Positions 29,580 through 39,160 of a stretch of DNA of 64,000 nt are shown here, piece by piece. The notes under the pieces were generated by a model that was not told the origin of the DNA, searched no databases, and saw nothing but the letters and a program-made list of their open reading frames with translations. A program made the position numbers and the translations under genes. Within the stretch, counting starts at the first letter, position 1; each line of letters starts with the position of its first letter. The stretch comes from Arenibacter algicola. Its GTDB lineage: Bacteria > Bacteroidota > Bacteroidia > Flavobacteriales > Flavobacteriaceae. The stretch is from NCBI RefSeq assembly GCF_000733925.1, contig NZ_JPOO01000003.1, positions 2,542,001 to 2,606,000 on the forward strand, in the 5' to 3' direction.

Positions 29580-29987
29580 TGTTTATCAATTTTTCAAAGT
29601 GGTTCCCCACTAATAAATCTTTGAAGTTACGGAATCTTCAAGAGGTGATAAGGAGCTCAAAATATAAAAGTGGTTCTTTAAATCTGTTTATTCTTTGTCA
29701 TGCTATTCATCTTTATGGGATGGATCCACTTAGTAATTTTTGTTCACGAAATATTAAACACTTATACCTTTTGCAATATTCCGGAAACTATAGACACATC
29801 AATGCCAAGTTTAATTCATTTGCCAATCGCCCTTGATTTATAAATGGCAACATAGCCTTTATAAATGACGCCTTGGAGAACTTTTTTTTCCTTACTTTTT
29901 TCATGAAATTTAGAAAGTATTGAAGGGATACTTGTATTTAAATATTCTTTCTATCCTATTGGTAAAAGCTTTTCTAAAGGCAATTAA
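29580..29987. other. 408-bp spacer, no gene recognised
   Basis: A+T-rich sequence between the sialic-acid operon and the conjugative-element genes. It should contain the left junction of the acquired element, but no repeat, att-like pair or tRNA end could be seen by eye. Confidence 0.4.
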
Positions 29988-30803
29988 ATGGAGTGGATTA
30001 GGTCACAGGAGCAAATTGAATCGGAACTGTTTCAGATTGAACAGTCCTTCTTCAATTCAATGGTTTCCTACGATAAGGCTATTTCTTATTGCCAACATAT
30101 TTTGGAGGAATATCGTATTGCTGTTGTTTCCAATGGCTTCCCTGACGAAGAAGCTGAAATTCAGTTTTTTAAAAAGGATAAACCGTTCCTTTTTGGTCTT
30201 CTTCTACAATATAATCACCAGCTTTCTTTTGAATTGAATTTCCCTAATATCCCCTATGGCGGGAATGATGATATTGTCAATAAAAAAATAGAGGAAGTAA
30301 CTGCCTTTCTCTCAAGCCATAAGGATATGGTCCTATACCTTGAACTGCAAAGTAAAACATTCGATTCTCAATTTTTCCTAAGAAAGAACAGGGGACTTTT
30401 TACTTACCCAGGTCGTCATGACCATAGTTTTGATTCCGAATTTTGTACTTCCCATGATGGACTGATTGCCAATATAGTTGGATATCAAGGTTTCCTGCAA
30501 TTTCTTCAACAAAAAATGAGTACTTCTATGCCCTTTCCAGAAACACGTCATTCCAAAATTAATTGGACAGGATCCAAGATTGCCCTTACGGAACTTGGCT
30601 TTGCCCTGTTTTATAGTGGTGCCGTTAATCACGGCAATGCCAGTTTAAAATCTATAATTCAATTGTTGGAGCAGGTAACGGGAACAGATCTAGGGGATTA
30701 TCACCATACCGCAATTCGAATCAGGAACCGGTCCCAACGCACCAAATTTATGGATAAACTTAAAATTTCCTTGCAGAATTGGATGGCCAATCTGGACGAA
30801 TAA
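29988..30803 (+). CDS. RteC-domain protein
   Basis: 271 residues matching the RteC family of Bacteroidota conjugative elements in length and layout: an acidic N-terminal helical region (residues 1-100), a central KNRGLFTYPGRHDHSFDSEF stretch, and a C-terminal WTGSKIALTELGFALFYSGAVNHG plus basic tail KLKISLQNW. In CTnDOT RteC activates excision genes after tetracycline induction. Here no RteA/RteB two-component genes and no excision module follow, so regulation is uncertain. It marks the left side of the conjugative region. Confidence 0.8.
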   Translation: MEWIRSQEQIESELFQIEQSFFNSMVSYDKAISYCQHILEEYRIAVVSNGFPDEEAEIQFFKKDKPFLFGLLLQYNHQLSFELNFPNIPYGGNDDIVNKKIEEVTAFLSSHKDMVLYLELQSKTFDSQFFLRKNRGLFTYPGRHDHSFDSEFCTSHDGLIANIVGYQGFLQFLQQKMSTSMPFPETRHSKINWTGSKIALTELGFALFYSGAVNHGNASLKSIIQLLEQVTGTDLGDYHHTAIRIRNRSQRTKFMDKLKISLQNWMANLDE

Positions 30804-30813
30804 AAAATGTCAG

Positions 30814-30949
30814 GTCATAGTCAATTGACTGTTTAACATTTCAGGACGAAATAACTCAAATTATGCCAAATTTTGTCCGGATTAGGGGTATTTTTCTGCT
30901 CATTTCTTCATATTTAATGCAATAATCAGTTATGTCAACTGGCTATGAC
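30814..30949. repeat. imperfect 16-bp inverted repeat behind rteC
   Basis: GTCATAGTCAATTGAC at 30814-30829 and GTCAACTGGCTATGAC at 30934-30949 are complementary at 14 of 16 positions with 104 bp between. The left arm itself contains the palindrome GTCAATTGAC. Could be a protein-binding or processing site of the element; function unknown. Confidence 0.45.
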
Positions 30950-31038
30950 TTGGCAATTTATTCCAAAACTCCTTTTCAACTTTGTATCCGAACCACAGAC
31001 AACTACAATTAGGTAGCATCTGTATTAAATCATTCACT

Positions 31039-31329
31039 ATGCCAACAGCTATTATCACTACGGACGATCTGCGGGAATTTAAACTAGAGCTTCTCGCCGA
31101 GATCAAGGAATTGTTGAACGCCAACCAGGCTAAAATAACAAAGAAGGTATGGCTTAGAAGTACTCAAGTTATGGACATGTTACAGATCAGTATGACCACC
31201 CTTCATGGTCTCCGGGTTAAAGGAACCCTACCTTTTATCAAAATAGGGGGGCTTATTTTCTATGAAGCTGGGGACATTGAAAAAGTACTTATGGAGAATG
31301 CCGTGAAACCCATAAAGAAAAAGAGATGA
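31039..31329 (+). CDS. helix-turn-helix (excisionase-like) protein
   Basis: 96 residues from ATG at 31039. The core VWLRSTQVMDMLQISMTTLHGLRVKGTLPFIKIGGLIFYEAGDIEKVL is the MerR/Xis-type winged HTH (HTH_17) widespread in Bacteroidota mobile elements, where it acts as excisionase or transcription factor. The N-terminal 35 residues form a charged helix. The gene overlaps the next by 4 bp, so it belongs with the replication-like genes. Confidence 0.8.
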   Translation: MPTAIITTDDLREFKLELLAEIKELLNANQAKITKKVWLRSTQVMDMLQISMTTLHGLRVKGTLPFIKIGGLIFYEAGDIEKVLMENAVKPIKKKR

Positions 31330-31985
31330 ATTATATAAAACATTTAAATTCTGTCTTTAAACTATTTACACGGGATTCACGTCTAAATCCAACACATATC
31401 AGTCTTTATATGGCACTGTTCCAGTTTTGGAATATCAATCGTTTTCCTGAGGTTTTTTATATCAACCGGGAAGAAGTTATGGTTATGGCAAAAATAGGAT
31501 CTAAAGCTACTTATCACCGCTGTCTACGAAGATTGCATGATTGGAAATACATTAGGTATTTGCCCTCGCATAATCCCTATAAAGGAAGCCAAATACAGAT
31601 GCTCAAATTTGGGACAAGTAGTGGTTCAAATACTGGTACAAGTAGTGAACAAGTAGAGGGACAAGCATTAGTACCTTATATAAACATTAATAAACAAAAT
31701 AAAAACATTAATAAACATAAGCTACCCAAAAATGAAAATGAGGTTTTGGATTTTTTTAAAAAAGAGAAATGGCCCGCTAATGAAGCAAAAAAATTCTTCA
31801 ACCATTACAATTCTATCGGGTGGAAAGTGGGCGGAAAAATACCGATACTGGATTGGCATTCTACGGCCAAGAACTGGATGTTAAAGGGCGAAGAAATACA
31901 AAAAGAAAAAACGGTGCCCGGACCGTCCCAAAAACGGGACAACTTAAAAACCACTAAAGACAAGGACTATGGACAACCCCTCTAA
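31326..31985 (+). CDS. replication-associated winged-helix protein of the element
   Basis: 219 residues. The N-terminal part (MNYIKHLNSVFKLFTRDSRL onward, about 1-95) resembles a winged-helix/Rep-like DNA-binding domain (INREEVMVMAKIGSKATYHRCLRRLHDW). A Ser/Thr/Asn-rich linker follows (about 98-125), then a DnaT/DnaD-like helical tail (VLDFFKKEKWPANEAKKFFNHYNSIGWKVGG). The following gene encodes a DnaC-like ATPase and overlaps by 17 bp, a pairing typical of helicase-loading modules. The exact role is not recognised. Confidence 0.6.
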   Translation: MNYIKHLNSVFKLFTRDSRLNPTHISLYMALFQFWNINRFPEVFYINREEVMVMAKIGSKATYHRCLRRLHDWKYIRYLPSHNPYKGSQIQMLKFGTSSGSNTGTSSEQVEGQALVPYININKQNKNINKHKLPKNENEVLDFFKKEKWPANEAKKFFNHYNSIGWKVGGKIPILDWHSTAKNWMLKGEEIQKEKTVPGPSQKRDNLKTTKDKDYGQPL

Positions 31986-32631
31986 AATAATCGAAGACGG
32001 TACGGAATATACCCTTGGTGTGTTCGACGGGAAAGAAGTGCTCTATGATTTCGACAAGATCTTGATTTACTTGAACGCCAAAGGAAAACTGCTCTTTGGC
32101 ACGCAATTCCAGATTTTTGACCGGGATAGGGACATCGTATTCAAACTGTGCAATTACTTCATCAATGACAAGGACTTTTGCAATAAAGAGAATATCGACC
32201 CCACAAAAGGTGTTCTTCTTACCGGTCCAGTGGGCTGTGGCAAGACAAGCCTAATGAAGTTGATCCGCCATCTTGTACCGAAGCAACGCCCTTACCAAGT
32301 GATTCCCTCAAGGAATATTACATTCAGTTTCAACCATTTGGGCTATAAGACCATCGAAGAGTTTGGGAACGGTAGATCCTACTGCTTCGATGATCTGGGG
32401 ATAGAGCCGATTGGCCGCTACTATGGCAGGGACTGCAACGTGATGGGCGAAGTGCTATTATCCCGATATGAACTGTTTCTTCAGACCAAGGGGAAGGTCA
32501 AGACCCACGCCACCACAAACCTTAACGCCGAGGAACTGGAAGAGCTTTACGGCAACCGTGTCCGCAGTCGGATGCGCGATATTTTTAACCTGATCGCATT
32601 TGATAAGAATACTAACGACAAACGCAAGTAA
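31969..32631 (+). CDS. DnaC-like P-loop ATPase
   Basis: 220 residues. Walker A GPVGCGKTS (about 84-92), Walker B YCFDDLGIEP (about 137-146), then a sensor-like ATTNLNAEEL and an arginine-rich RVRSRMRDIFN region, the order seen in DnaC/IstB-type AAA+ proteins. Probably loads a replicative helicase during element transfer or replication. Gene starts inside the preceding frame and is followed after 2 bp by the endonuclease/exonuclease gene. Confidence 0.75.
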   Translation: MDNPSKIIEDGTEYTLGVFDGKEVLYDFDKILIYLNAKGKLLFGTQFQIFDRDRDIVFKLCNYFINDKDFCNKENIDPTKGVLLTGPVGCGKTSLMKLIRHLVPKQRPYQVIPSRNITFSFNHLGYKTIEEFGNGRSYCFDDLGIEPIGRYYGRDCNVMGEVLLSRYELFLQTKGKVKTHATTNLNAEELEELYGNRVRSRMRDIFNLIAFDKNTNDKRK

Positions 32632-32633
32632 TT

Positions 32634-33761
32634 ATGAAACTGGCCACATTTAATATCCAAAACCTTTTCCATCGGGACCGGACCAATTCGGAAAGAACAT
32701 TCGGCAAATGTATGTCCGACTGGGTCAATGAACTCGATGGCCTTCTCAAGAAAAACGATCGGCACGGATCAAATGCCGAGCGTATACAAGAACTTAGCTT
32801 TTTGCTCGGGTTCGACAAAACATATCACCAACCTTATGCGGTTATGCGCAGCAGGGCCGGCTATCTTTTTCTAAAGGGCAAAAATTACTCCAAGGAGCTG
32901 GCGGCCAATGAGATTACCGATTGGAACGGTTGGGTCTCCCTCCGGACCGTCCCTATCAAAACATTGGCCGTAAAAAATAAGGCAAGGGTGATAGCGGATA
33001 TCGATCCCGACATTTTACTGTTGCAGGAAATTGAGGACAGGGCGTCCTTGGAAGAGTTTAACCAGGAGTTCCTCCCCGAGATGGGTTGTCGTCCTTTTGA
33101 CGAGATTTTCGTGGTGCAGGGGAACGATAAACGTGGGCTGGAAATGGCCATAATGACCAAGAACGGATATAGATTGCAATCTATTAGAAGCCATATCTAC
33201 GATCAAGATGAAAATGGAAATCCACTCTTTAAAAAAGACCTATTGGAGTATGAGGTCAAGACCCCGTCCGGTACTACATACCATCTTATTTCCGCGCATT
33301 TTCAGGAGCTCACGACAGATATCGATAAAACCGATCGTATGCGAAAGGCCCAGGCTAAGAAAGTAGCAGAGGTTTATAAGGGTTTGCAAGAAGATGGTAA
33401 AACTAATATTTCCATTGCTGGGACCCTGAACGACGTCCCTTACAGTGACTGCCTCTCCCCCCTACTCCGAGATACCGATCTTAGGGATATTACCAAACAC
33501 CAATCGTTTAACGTTGATATTGACAAGGGAAAGGATGCTAGTTACTTTCGTCTTGGGGCATATCGAATGGGGGTCAATATTAAGCAGAAAGATTATCTCT
33601 TGCTCTCCCCGGAACTCTTTGGAAAAGCCGAGGCAGGTGGTCTCAATCGTAAGGCCATATGGCCATTAGAAAAACCGATGTGGTCCGTGTATTCAACCGT
33701 CCAGGAAAAGTCACAGGAAGCAAGTGGGCATCCTGCGCTTTGGGCGGATATCAAGATTTAG
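32634..33761 (+). CDS. endonuclease/exonuclease/phosphatase family protein
   Basis: 375 residues. EEP-fold motifs: TFNIQNLF at the N-terminus (Asn ligand), LLQEIED (about 125, metal-binding Glu), DERGLEMAI-type block, LISAHFQE (His), and a late AGTLNDVPYSD (Asn-Asp pair). The expected family end SDH is replaced by SGHPALWADI (His about 364). Metal-dependent phosphodiesterase; substrate could be DNA or a small phosphoester. It is tightly packed after the ATPase gene, so an element-encoded nuclease is likely. Confidence 0.75.
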   Translation: MKLATFNIQNLFHRDRTNSERTFGKCMSDWVNELDGLLKKNDRHGSNAERIQELSFLLGFDKTYHQPYAVMRSRAGYLFLKGKNYSKELAANEITDWNGWVSLRTVPIKTLAVKNKARVIADIDPDILLLQEIEDRASLEEFNQEFLPEMGCRPFDEIFVVQGNDKRGLEMAIMTKNGYRLQSIRSHIYDQDENGNPLFKKDLLEYEVKTPSGTTYHLISAHFQELTTDIDKTDRMRKAQAKKVAEVYKGLQEDGKTNISIAGTLNDVPYSDCLSPLLRDTDLRDITKHQSFNVDIDKGKDASYFRLGAYRMGVNIKQKDYLLLSPELFGKAEAGGLNRKAIWPLEKPMWSVYSTVQEKSQEASGHPALWADIKI

Positions 33762-33862
33762 GTTTTCTAATGCCATTGATAGCAGCTTTGAGTTCCAAGG
33801 CTATCGTTAGGAGCAATACTCTAATATTCCGGAATACGGCAGTAAACATTTCTTGCATACCA

Positions 33863-34513
33863 TTATTTTGATAGGATTAAACTTTGAAGAACCGACAATG
33901 CAAGTGCACGGATATTTCCTTCCTCGCCCATATGCATTGCCTCAACTGAGTTGGATAAAAAACCAAACTCCACAAGCACGCAAGGAATCTGCCGGGACCC
34001 TTCCCTAAGAACCTGAAAGTTGGCAAACTTTACGCCACGGCTTTTAAAGCCTAGATTTTTTTGATTGGCTTTTTGAATGTTATATGCCAATAAAATAGAT
34101 TCATTGGTATGTTCCCCCTTTCGATCGGAAACATAGACTTCAATACCCTTTGCATTGGGGTTTTCCGAATGATTGCAATGCAGGGAAATAAATATATCGG
34201 CATTCAGCCTTTTTGCCAATTTTGTCCTTTCACCCAAAGAAATCAAGGTATCCGTATATCTGCTCAGGTATATTTCAAGGGCATTATCAAAGAGATTTTG
34301 GTTATATCGCACCATTTCCTTGGCAACTTTCAGCACGACATTCTTTTCAATAATGCCATTGGTTCCCGTAGCACCGGAATCCGTTCCTCCATGACCCGGG
34401 TCTATGACCACTACCTTTTTGGAACTTTCTTTGAATTGGGAAAATAATGCTCTTGGGCTCCATAAAATACCTGCCACAATCAACCCTATAAAAAATCGAC
34501 TTTGAATGGTCAT
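33863..34513 (-). CDS. N-acetylmuramoyl-L-alanine amidase (Amidase_3)
   Basis: 216 residues from ATG at 34513, chosen because it begins a normal signal peptide (MTIQSRFFIGLIVAGILW...LFSQ); upstream in-frame ATG would add 23 basic residues. Zinc ligands: IDPGHGGTDSG (His), a Glu in GIIEKNVVLKVA, SLHCNHSEN (His), and catalytic Glu in VLVEFGFLSN. It cleaves the amide bond between MurNAc and the stem peptide. The gene lies opposite to the tra genes; conjugative elements often carry wall hydrolases that open the peptidoglycan for the channel. Confidence 0.85.
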   Translation of the reverse strand: MTIQSRFFIGLIVAGILWSPRALFSQFKESSKKVVVIDPGHGGTDSGATGTNGIIEKNVVLKVAKEMVRYNQNLFDNALEIYLSRYTDTLISLGERTKLAKRLNADIFISLHCNHSENPNAKGIEVYVSDRKGEHTNESILLAYNIQKANQKNLGFKSRGVKFANFQVLREGSRQIPCVLVEFGFLSNSVEAMHMGEEGNIRALALSVLQSLILSK

Positions 34514-34718
34514 CACACTTTTATTTTTGAACAATTTGCAACGTTTTTCTCCTTTCCTTAGGAATCTTCCAAAGTTTAACAAGATTTCGAGTTAAAGTTT
34601 AGAGATTTCCTTCTCTAAGCTTCTTTTCTCAATAGATTTCACAAAATTTATATATCACGTCCAACTCGGACGGCAAACTAAACAGGCATAGGGATTTAAT
34701 AACAAAAAACGAACAGTT

Positions 34719-35006
34719 ATGAAAAAATCACTTTTTATGTTAATGGGATTGCTGCTTATGGCAATGCCCACTTTTGCACAGATCGGTGGTATCGAGGATT
34801 CTGTAAACGATGTTTCGGACACCATCAGGACCATCTTTCCAATAATTTTAGGCGTCATCTTCCTTGTCGGTTTCCTTTTCAATGCAGGACACTTCTTTGG
34901 CGAAAACGCAGATCTAAAAAAGGGAATTACTAGAGTTCTTGTATTTGTCCTTATCGCCGGTGCGGTAGTGGGCATATTTACCTATCTAATTTCAATCGTG
35001 GTATAG
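34719..35006 (+). CDS. traE: conjugative-transposon TraE (DUF4134)
   Basis: 95 residues: signal peptide (MKKSLFMLMGLLLMAMPTFA), then two membrane segments (about 40-58 and 73-93), the size and layout of VirB2-like pilin or channel subunits of Bacteroidota type IV secretion. The motif NAGHFFGENADLKKG between the segments is typical of DUF4134. First gene of the tra run; the next gene begins on its last base. Confidence 0.85.
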   Translation: MKKSLFMLMGLLLMAMPTFAQIGGIEDSVNDVSDTIRTIFPIILGVIFLVGFLFNAGHFFGENADLKKGITRVLVFVLIAGAVVGIFTYLISIVV

Positions 35007-35284
35007 TGAAGCGGTTCGAAGTATATAAGAATATCAGGAAACAGGCGGTCATTTTTGGACTGCCCATTTCACTTTTTGCCCTAATGATGATGTCCATACT
35101 TGCGTCATTGATGGTCATCATCTTCTCGTTCAGCTTCGGGATGATTATAGGCATATTTATTTTTAATGCTGCGCTCTACGTGGCATTGACCCGAATTACC
35201 AATAATCCACAGCTATTTCAGACGGGGAAGGTTTTCCCAAGAATTATAAGTAATAAACGAAATTCCGACCTCGGTTATGAATAA
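35006..35284 (+). CDS. traF: conjugative-transposon TraF (DUF4133)
   Basis: 92 residues from a GTG start that shares its G with the traE stop codon. N-terminal VYKNIRKQAVIFGLPISLFAL and two membrane segments match DUF4133, a VirB3-like inner-membrane subunit. It overlaps the ATPase gene by 8 bp, consistent with translational coupling in the tra operon. Confidence 0.85.
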   Translation: MKRFEVYKNIRKQAVIFGLPISLFALMMMSILASLMVIIFSFSFGMIIGIFIFNAALYVALTRITNNPQLFQTGKVFPRIISNKRNSDLGYE

Positions 35285-37679
35285 GATCAATCTTTCGGCA
35301 TATCGGCCAATTGTAGATATTAAGGACCATATCGTTTTTGCCAATAATGGCAATGTAGTCCTATGCTATGAAGGAAATCTACCGGAAATCTACACCTTGT
35401 CTGAAAAGGATTTTGAGGATATGCACGGTGCCTGGTTTCAGGCCTTAAAATCTTTGCCCGTTGGAACTGTAGTTCACAAACAGGATGTCTACCTCAAAAA
35501 ATCCTATTCCTCGGAGCAACTTCCGAATGCAACTTTTTTGGAAAAGGCCACACACGAGTATTTTAAGGGACGTGGTCATATTGAACATCGTTGCTATTTG
35601 TTCTTCATATTGACCAAAAACAAAGCACTTAACAACCCAAAATACGTCAATCCCTTCCGAAAAGTTGCAAATGGAATTGTACAGGAACTGGATGGCAACA
35701 TTAAAAGCTTCGTCAACTCCGTAAGCGACTCGGTTTCCTTTATAAACAATAGCCGGAAAGTATCTCTCAGAACATTGAATGAAAATGAAATCGTAGGTCT
35801 CACAGAGACTTATTTCAATGGCTTCAACGAAGGCTTTGATACCGATATTTTACTGGATAAGAAAAGTGTCAATATTGGTGAAAACCATTTTGATGCCCTG
35901 GCCATCAATAGTGAACTGTGCTTTGGCGAAAGCGTACAGAGCAGTAAGACCAATGAAAAATTCACTTCTGACGATTTTGTGTTTCATCAAGGGTTTATTG
36001 ATGGCCTAGGGCTTACGCTAAATGAAAACCATATCGTCAACCAAATCCTGTATTTGGATGACAAACAAAAGTGGCACAAGCTGCTCGATAAGAAAATTGA
36101 GGAACTGAACAAGAGTTCGAATTTTGGTTCACAGAACAAAGTGGTTCTTGGAAAGATCCAGCACATTCTTGACCAAATCAATGCCGATGATAATGCGCGG
36201 ATTATCCGTGGTCATCTCAATATTGTCTATTGGGCCAAAGAATCCAAAGAGCTCGACAAAATAACGTCAATGATAAAGACCGAATTCAAGGAACTGGATA
36301 TTATCCCCTACTATCCCCGTGGCGAAGAGCGCAAAAATTATATATTGAACAGTTACTGTTGCTTCTCGTCCAATTTCTCGAACAACGATCTGTACGTTAC
36401 CGATTTGAAACACGCGCTGTGCCTGTTCATAAACAACACGAATTATAAATCTGATACTACCGGCATCATCTTTAATGACAGGGAACATAATATTCCAGTT
36501 CTAAAGGATGTTTGGGACGAAAGAAAGAAACGCATAAAGGCAAGGAACTTTGCCATTTTCGCACCCACAGGCGAGGGAAAATCCTTTTTGGCCAATAACA
36601 TCCTGCGTCAATATTTTGAAAGTGGCGTTCGTCTGGTCATTATAGATTTGGGGGGCTCGTATACCAAATTCGCAAAACTCTATCCCGAAAAATACACGGT
36701 GCTTCGCTACGAGAGCGGAAAGAATTTGGGCATCAATCCATTTTATATCAGTAACCAAAATGACCTGACACCGGAACGTCTTGAAGATCTGTCCGTGTTC
36801 CTTTTTGAATTGTTCGCTTCGGATCTAAAAGTGACCAAGGCACAATCGGTTTCTATCAAGAAAATACTGCGCCATTATTACGATAGCACTGTGGAAAATC
36901 ATTCATTGGAAGGTTTCTATAACTTTATCGAAAAGAATCGGGAAGACCTTCTAAATACCCTTAAAATCCATCCCGACTACTTCAATGTTATAAGCTTCCT
37001 GCACGTAATGTCCGAGTACGTCGGCGATGGTCTATATAGTTTTCTTTTTGAGGTAAGTGAAGACCAAACCTACAAAATCGAAGACAAACGATTGATAGTT
37101 TTTGAACTGGATGAAGTCAAGGACAACAAGGAAATTCTGTCCGTAATGTTGAAACTGATAAAATCCGCTATCCAAAGAACTATATGGAAAAACAGAGCAG
37201 AAAAAGGAATTATCCTTTTCGACGAGTTTGCCAAACAACTGAAATTTGAAAATGTACTGGAAAGTGTGGAATTCTATTATCAAGCTATCCGTAAACAGAA
37301 CGGTGCAATTGGTATTATACTGCAATCCATTAATCAGCTGCCCAACAATTCTACCTCTGCAAGTATTCTGGAAAACACACAAATCATTTATAGCCTTAAC
37401 AATGAGAAAGGATATAACGAACTGGTCAAAAGGCTTAACCTTTCCAGCCACGACCTGAACCAATTAAAATCCATTAAGAACAATCTTTCCGGGCCAAGGA
37501 AGTACACCGAAATGTTCATCAAAATAGGAAAGGAAAGCAACATTTTTCGGCTCGAAGTCCCAAAGGAGGTCTATGCTGCCTATCTAACGGATGGACAGGA
37601 AAACGAGGCCATAATGGCGATTTACGAAAGGACCCAGAATATGGAAGAAGCCATTAAAGAATTCACATCTAAAACATAA
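35277..37679 (+). CDS. traG: conjugation ATPase TraG (VirB4 type)
   Basis: 800 residues, full length. N-terminal VirB4-specific region (about 1-400, DUF3875-like start INLSAYRPIVDIKDH), then Walker A FAPTGEGKSFL (about 428-438) and Walker B GIILFDEFAKQ (about 640-650). It powers assembly of the type IV secretion channel at the inner membrane. Note that in Bacteroides nomenclature TraG is this VirB4 ATPase, not the coupling protein, which is missing here. Confidence 0.93.
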   Translation: MNKINLSAYRPIVDIKDHIVFANNGNVVLCYEGNLPEIYTLSEKDFEDMHGAWFQALKSLPVGTVVHKQDVYLKKSYSSEQLPNATFLEKATHEYFKGRGHIEHRCYLFFILTKNKALNNPKYVNPFRKVANGIVQELDGNIKSFVNSVSDSVSFINNSRKVSLRTLNENEIVGLTETYFNGFNEGFDTDILLDKKSVNIGENHFDALAINSELCFGESVQSSKTNEKFTSDDFVFHQGFIDGLGLTLNENHIVNQILYLDDKQKWHKLLDKKIEELNKSSNFGSQNKVVLGKIQHILDQINADDNARIIRGHLNIVYWAKESKELDKITSMIKTEFKELDIIPYYPRGEERKNYILNSYCCFSSNFSNNDLYVTDLKHALCLFINNTNYKSDTTGIIFNDREHNIPVLKDVWDERKKRIKARNFAIFAPTGEGKSFLANNILRQYFESGVRLVIIDLGGSYTKFAKLYPEKYTVLRYESGKNLGINPFYISNQNDLTPERLEDLSVFLFELFASDLKVTKAQSVSIKKILRHYYDSTVENHSLEGFYNFIEKNREDLLNTLKIHPDYFNVISFLHVMSEYVGDGLYSFLFEVSEDQTYKIEDKRLIVFELDEVKDNKEILSVMLKLIKSAIQRTIWKNRAEKGIILFDEFAKQLKFENVLESVEFYYQAIRKQNGAIGIILQSINQLPNNSTSASILENTQIIYSLNNEKGYNELVKRLNLSSHDLNQLKSIKNNLSGPRKYTEMFIKIGKESNIFRLEVPKEVYAAYLTDGQENEAIMAIYERTQNMEEAIKEFTSKT

Positions 37680-37683
37680 TAAA

Positions 37684-38304
37684 ATGAAATCACAGATTCA
37701 CGAATACCAAAATAAATTTTTAGCGATGAGTAAAACAAAAATCCTAATTATCGCAATGGCATTTATTTTTTTATTGCCTGCACCTGCCATGTGCCAAGGA
37801 ATACCGACTTATGACAACACCAATTTCATCAGCTTGGTAAAACAACTTATAGAATCTGGTAAGCAGACCGCGAACATTATCAAAACCGTAAAGTTCTTGA
37901 AAGCACAAAAAGAAAATTTTGAAAAGGTCAACGATGTGGTCAAGCAATTAAGAGCCGTGCGACAAATAGGACGCAATAATCAGCGCCTTATCGATGTGAT
38001 GCAGGATGATTTAAGAAACATCCTTGATAGCCCCTACATCAAACCCGAGGAAGTGGCAAGGGTTTCGGAATCGTTCACTGCAATAATAGAAAATTCTTTG
38101 GACACCATGGATTTTATAGACGAAATCCTATCCAGTGATTATCTTAAAATGAGCGATGCCGAACGCGCCGAAATTCTAAAGGAAAAAGAGCTGGAATCTA
38201 AAGAAATGGTTTCCAATATCACTACTAAAACAAGACGCTACAAGGATATTATTTCCTTCAGGAAAATGCAGGATAAAATCAATAACCGCGAAACCGAATA
38301 TTAA
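37684..38304 (+). CDS. traI: conjugative-transposon TraI-like (DUF4141)
   Basis: 206 residues; the first ATG gives an N-terminal extension before the signal peptide, so the ATG at 37729 (MSKTKILIIAMAFIFLL...AMCQG) may be the real start. The mature part is a long helical protein (about 40-200) with ANIIKTVKFLKAQKENFEKVNDV, resembling VirB5-type subunits. It sits 4 bp after traG and 2 bp before traJ. Confidence 0.78.
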   Translation: MKSQIHEYQNKFLAMSKTKILIIAMAFIFLLPAPAMCQGIPTYDNTNFISLVKQLIESGKQTANIIKTVKFLKAQKENFEKVNDVVKQLRAVRQIGRNNQRLIDVMQDDLRNILDSPYIKPEEVARVSESFTAIIENSLDTMDFIDEILSSDYLKMSDAERAEILKEKELESKEMVSNITTKTRRYKDIISFRKMQDKINNRETEY

Positions 38305-38306
38305 AG

Positions 38307-39149
38307 ATGACGGCGACCATCATATTAGGGATAGGACTGGAATATATAGATACTGTTTTCCAGACCATACAGAACAGCAGCTTCTCGGAATACACTATTG
38401 CAGGAATCAAAGCGCTTGCTGTTCTGTTCTTTCTGGTCAATATCCTTAAAAAATATAATGAAGGGATTGCGGATAAGGATGGCTACACCTGGGGATTAAA
38501 CCCTGGAGAATTGGCTAAGAATTTTGCAATAGTTGTATTGGTCATTTTTTCATCACAAGTATTGGGATTATTTGATGGCATTTTAGTAGCAATTGAAGGG
38601 CAATATCGCGGCACAGCACCAGCACTATTGCCATTACAGATGCAGGACATTCCCATAGAGGAGGATATCAACTTTATAGGAGCAGCGCAAGCAGCTATGG
38701 CATTGCTCTATGAAGCCCTTATAACGCCACTATATGGTTTTAAAATATTCGCCTTTATCATAAGTATCATTCTTTGGATTTTGGATTTGTTTATCTATCC
38801 ATTATTTCTTGCAGAACGATATTTTCTATTGGGAATAATGCAGGCATTGTTCCCATTGGTCATAAGCTTGGCAGTATTTGAAAAATTTCGATCACTGGCC
38901 TACACGTTTTTCAAATTGTATGCTGCAGTTTATATGCTCGTACCCGCCTTCTTTTTGGTCAACATATTTGTGAATGCCATTTACACCGAAATCAATACCA
39001 ATTTCTGGACAAATCTTTTTGGTACGGATGTAGGTCAAGGCTTTTTTGCCCCTGTGGTACAGCTTGGATCTGTGGGTTTCATTGTCTTCCTGAAATTCAA
39101 ATTATACAGGCGCGCCACGTCTTTTACCCTTAGATTGTTTACTAGCTAA
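38307..39149 (+). CDS. traJ: conjugative-transposon TraJ (VirB6-like channel)
   Basis: 280 residues with about six membrane segments; the central SIILWILDLFIYPLFLAERYFLLG and FPLVISLAVFEKFRSL stretch is typical of TraJ/VirB6 polytopic channel proteins. Located in the inner membrane. Fits the order traI-traJ-traK. Confidence 0.86.
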   Translation: MTATIILGIGLEYIDTVFQTIQNSSFSEYTIAGIKALAVLFFLVNILKKYNEGIADKDGYTWGLNPGELAKNFAIVVLVIFSSQVLGLFDGILVAIEGQYRGTAPALLPLQMQDIPIEEDINFIGAAQAAMALLYEALITPLYGFKIFAFIISIILWILDLFIYPLFLAERYFLLGIMQALFPLVISLAVFEKFRSLAYTFFKLYAAVYMLVPAFFLVNIFVNAIYTEINTNFWTNLFGTDVGQGFFAPVVQLGSVGFIVFLKFKLYRRATSFTLRLFTS

Positions 39150-39160
39150 TTTAACTTAAA

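Noticed and set aside
29531..29836. 101-codon frame overlapping the end of the symporter gene
   Set aside because: Overlaps the well-supported transporter frame and shows no domain.
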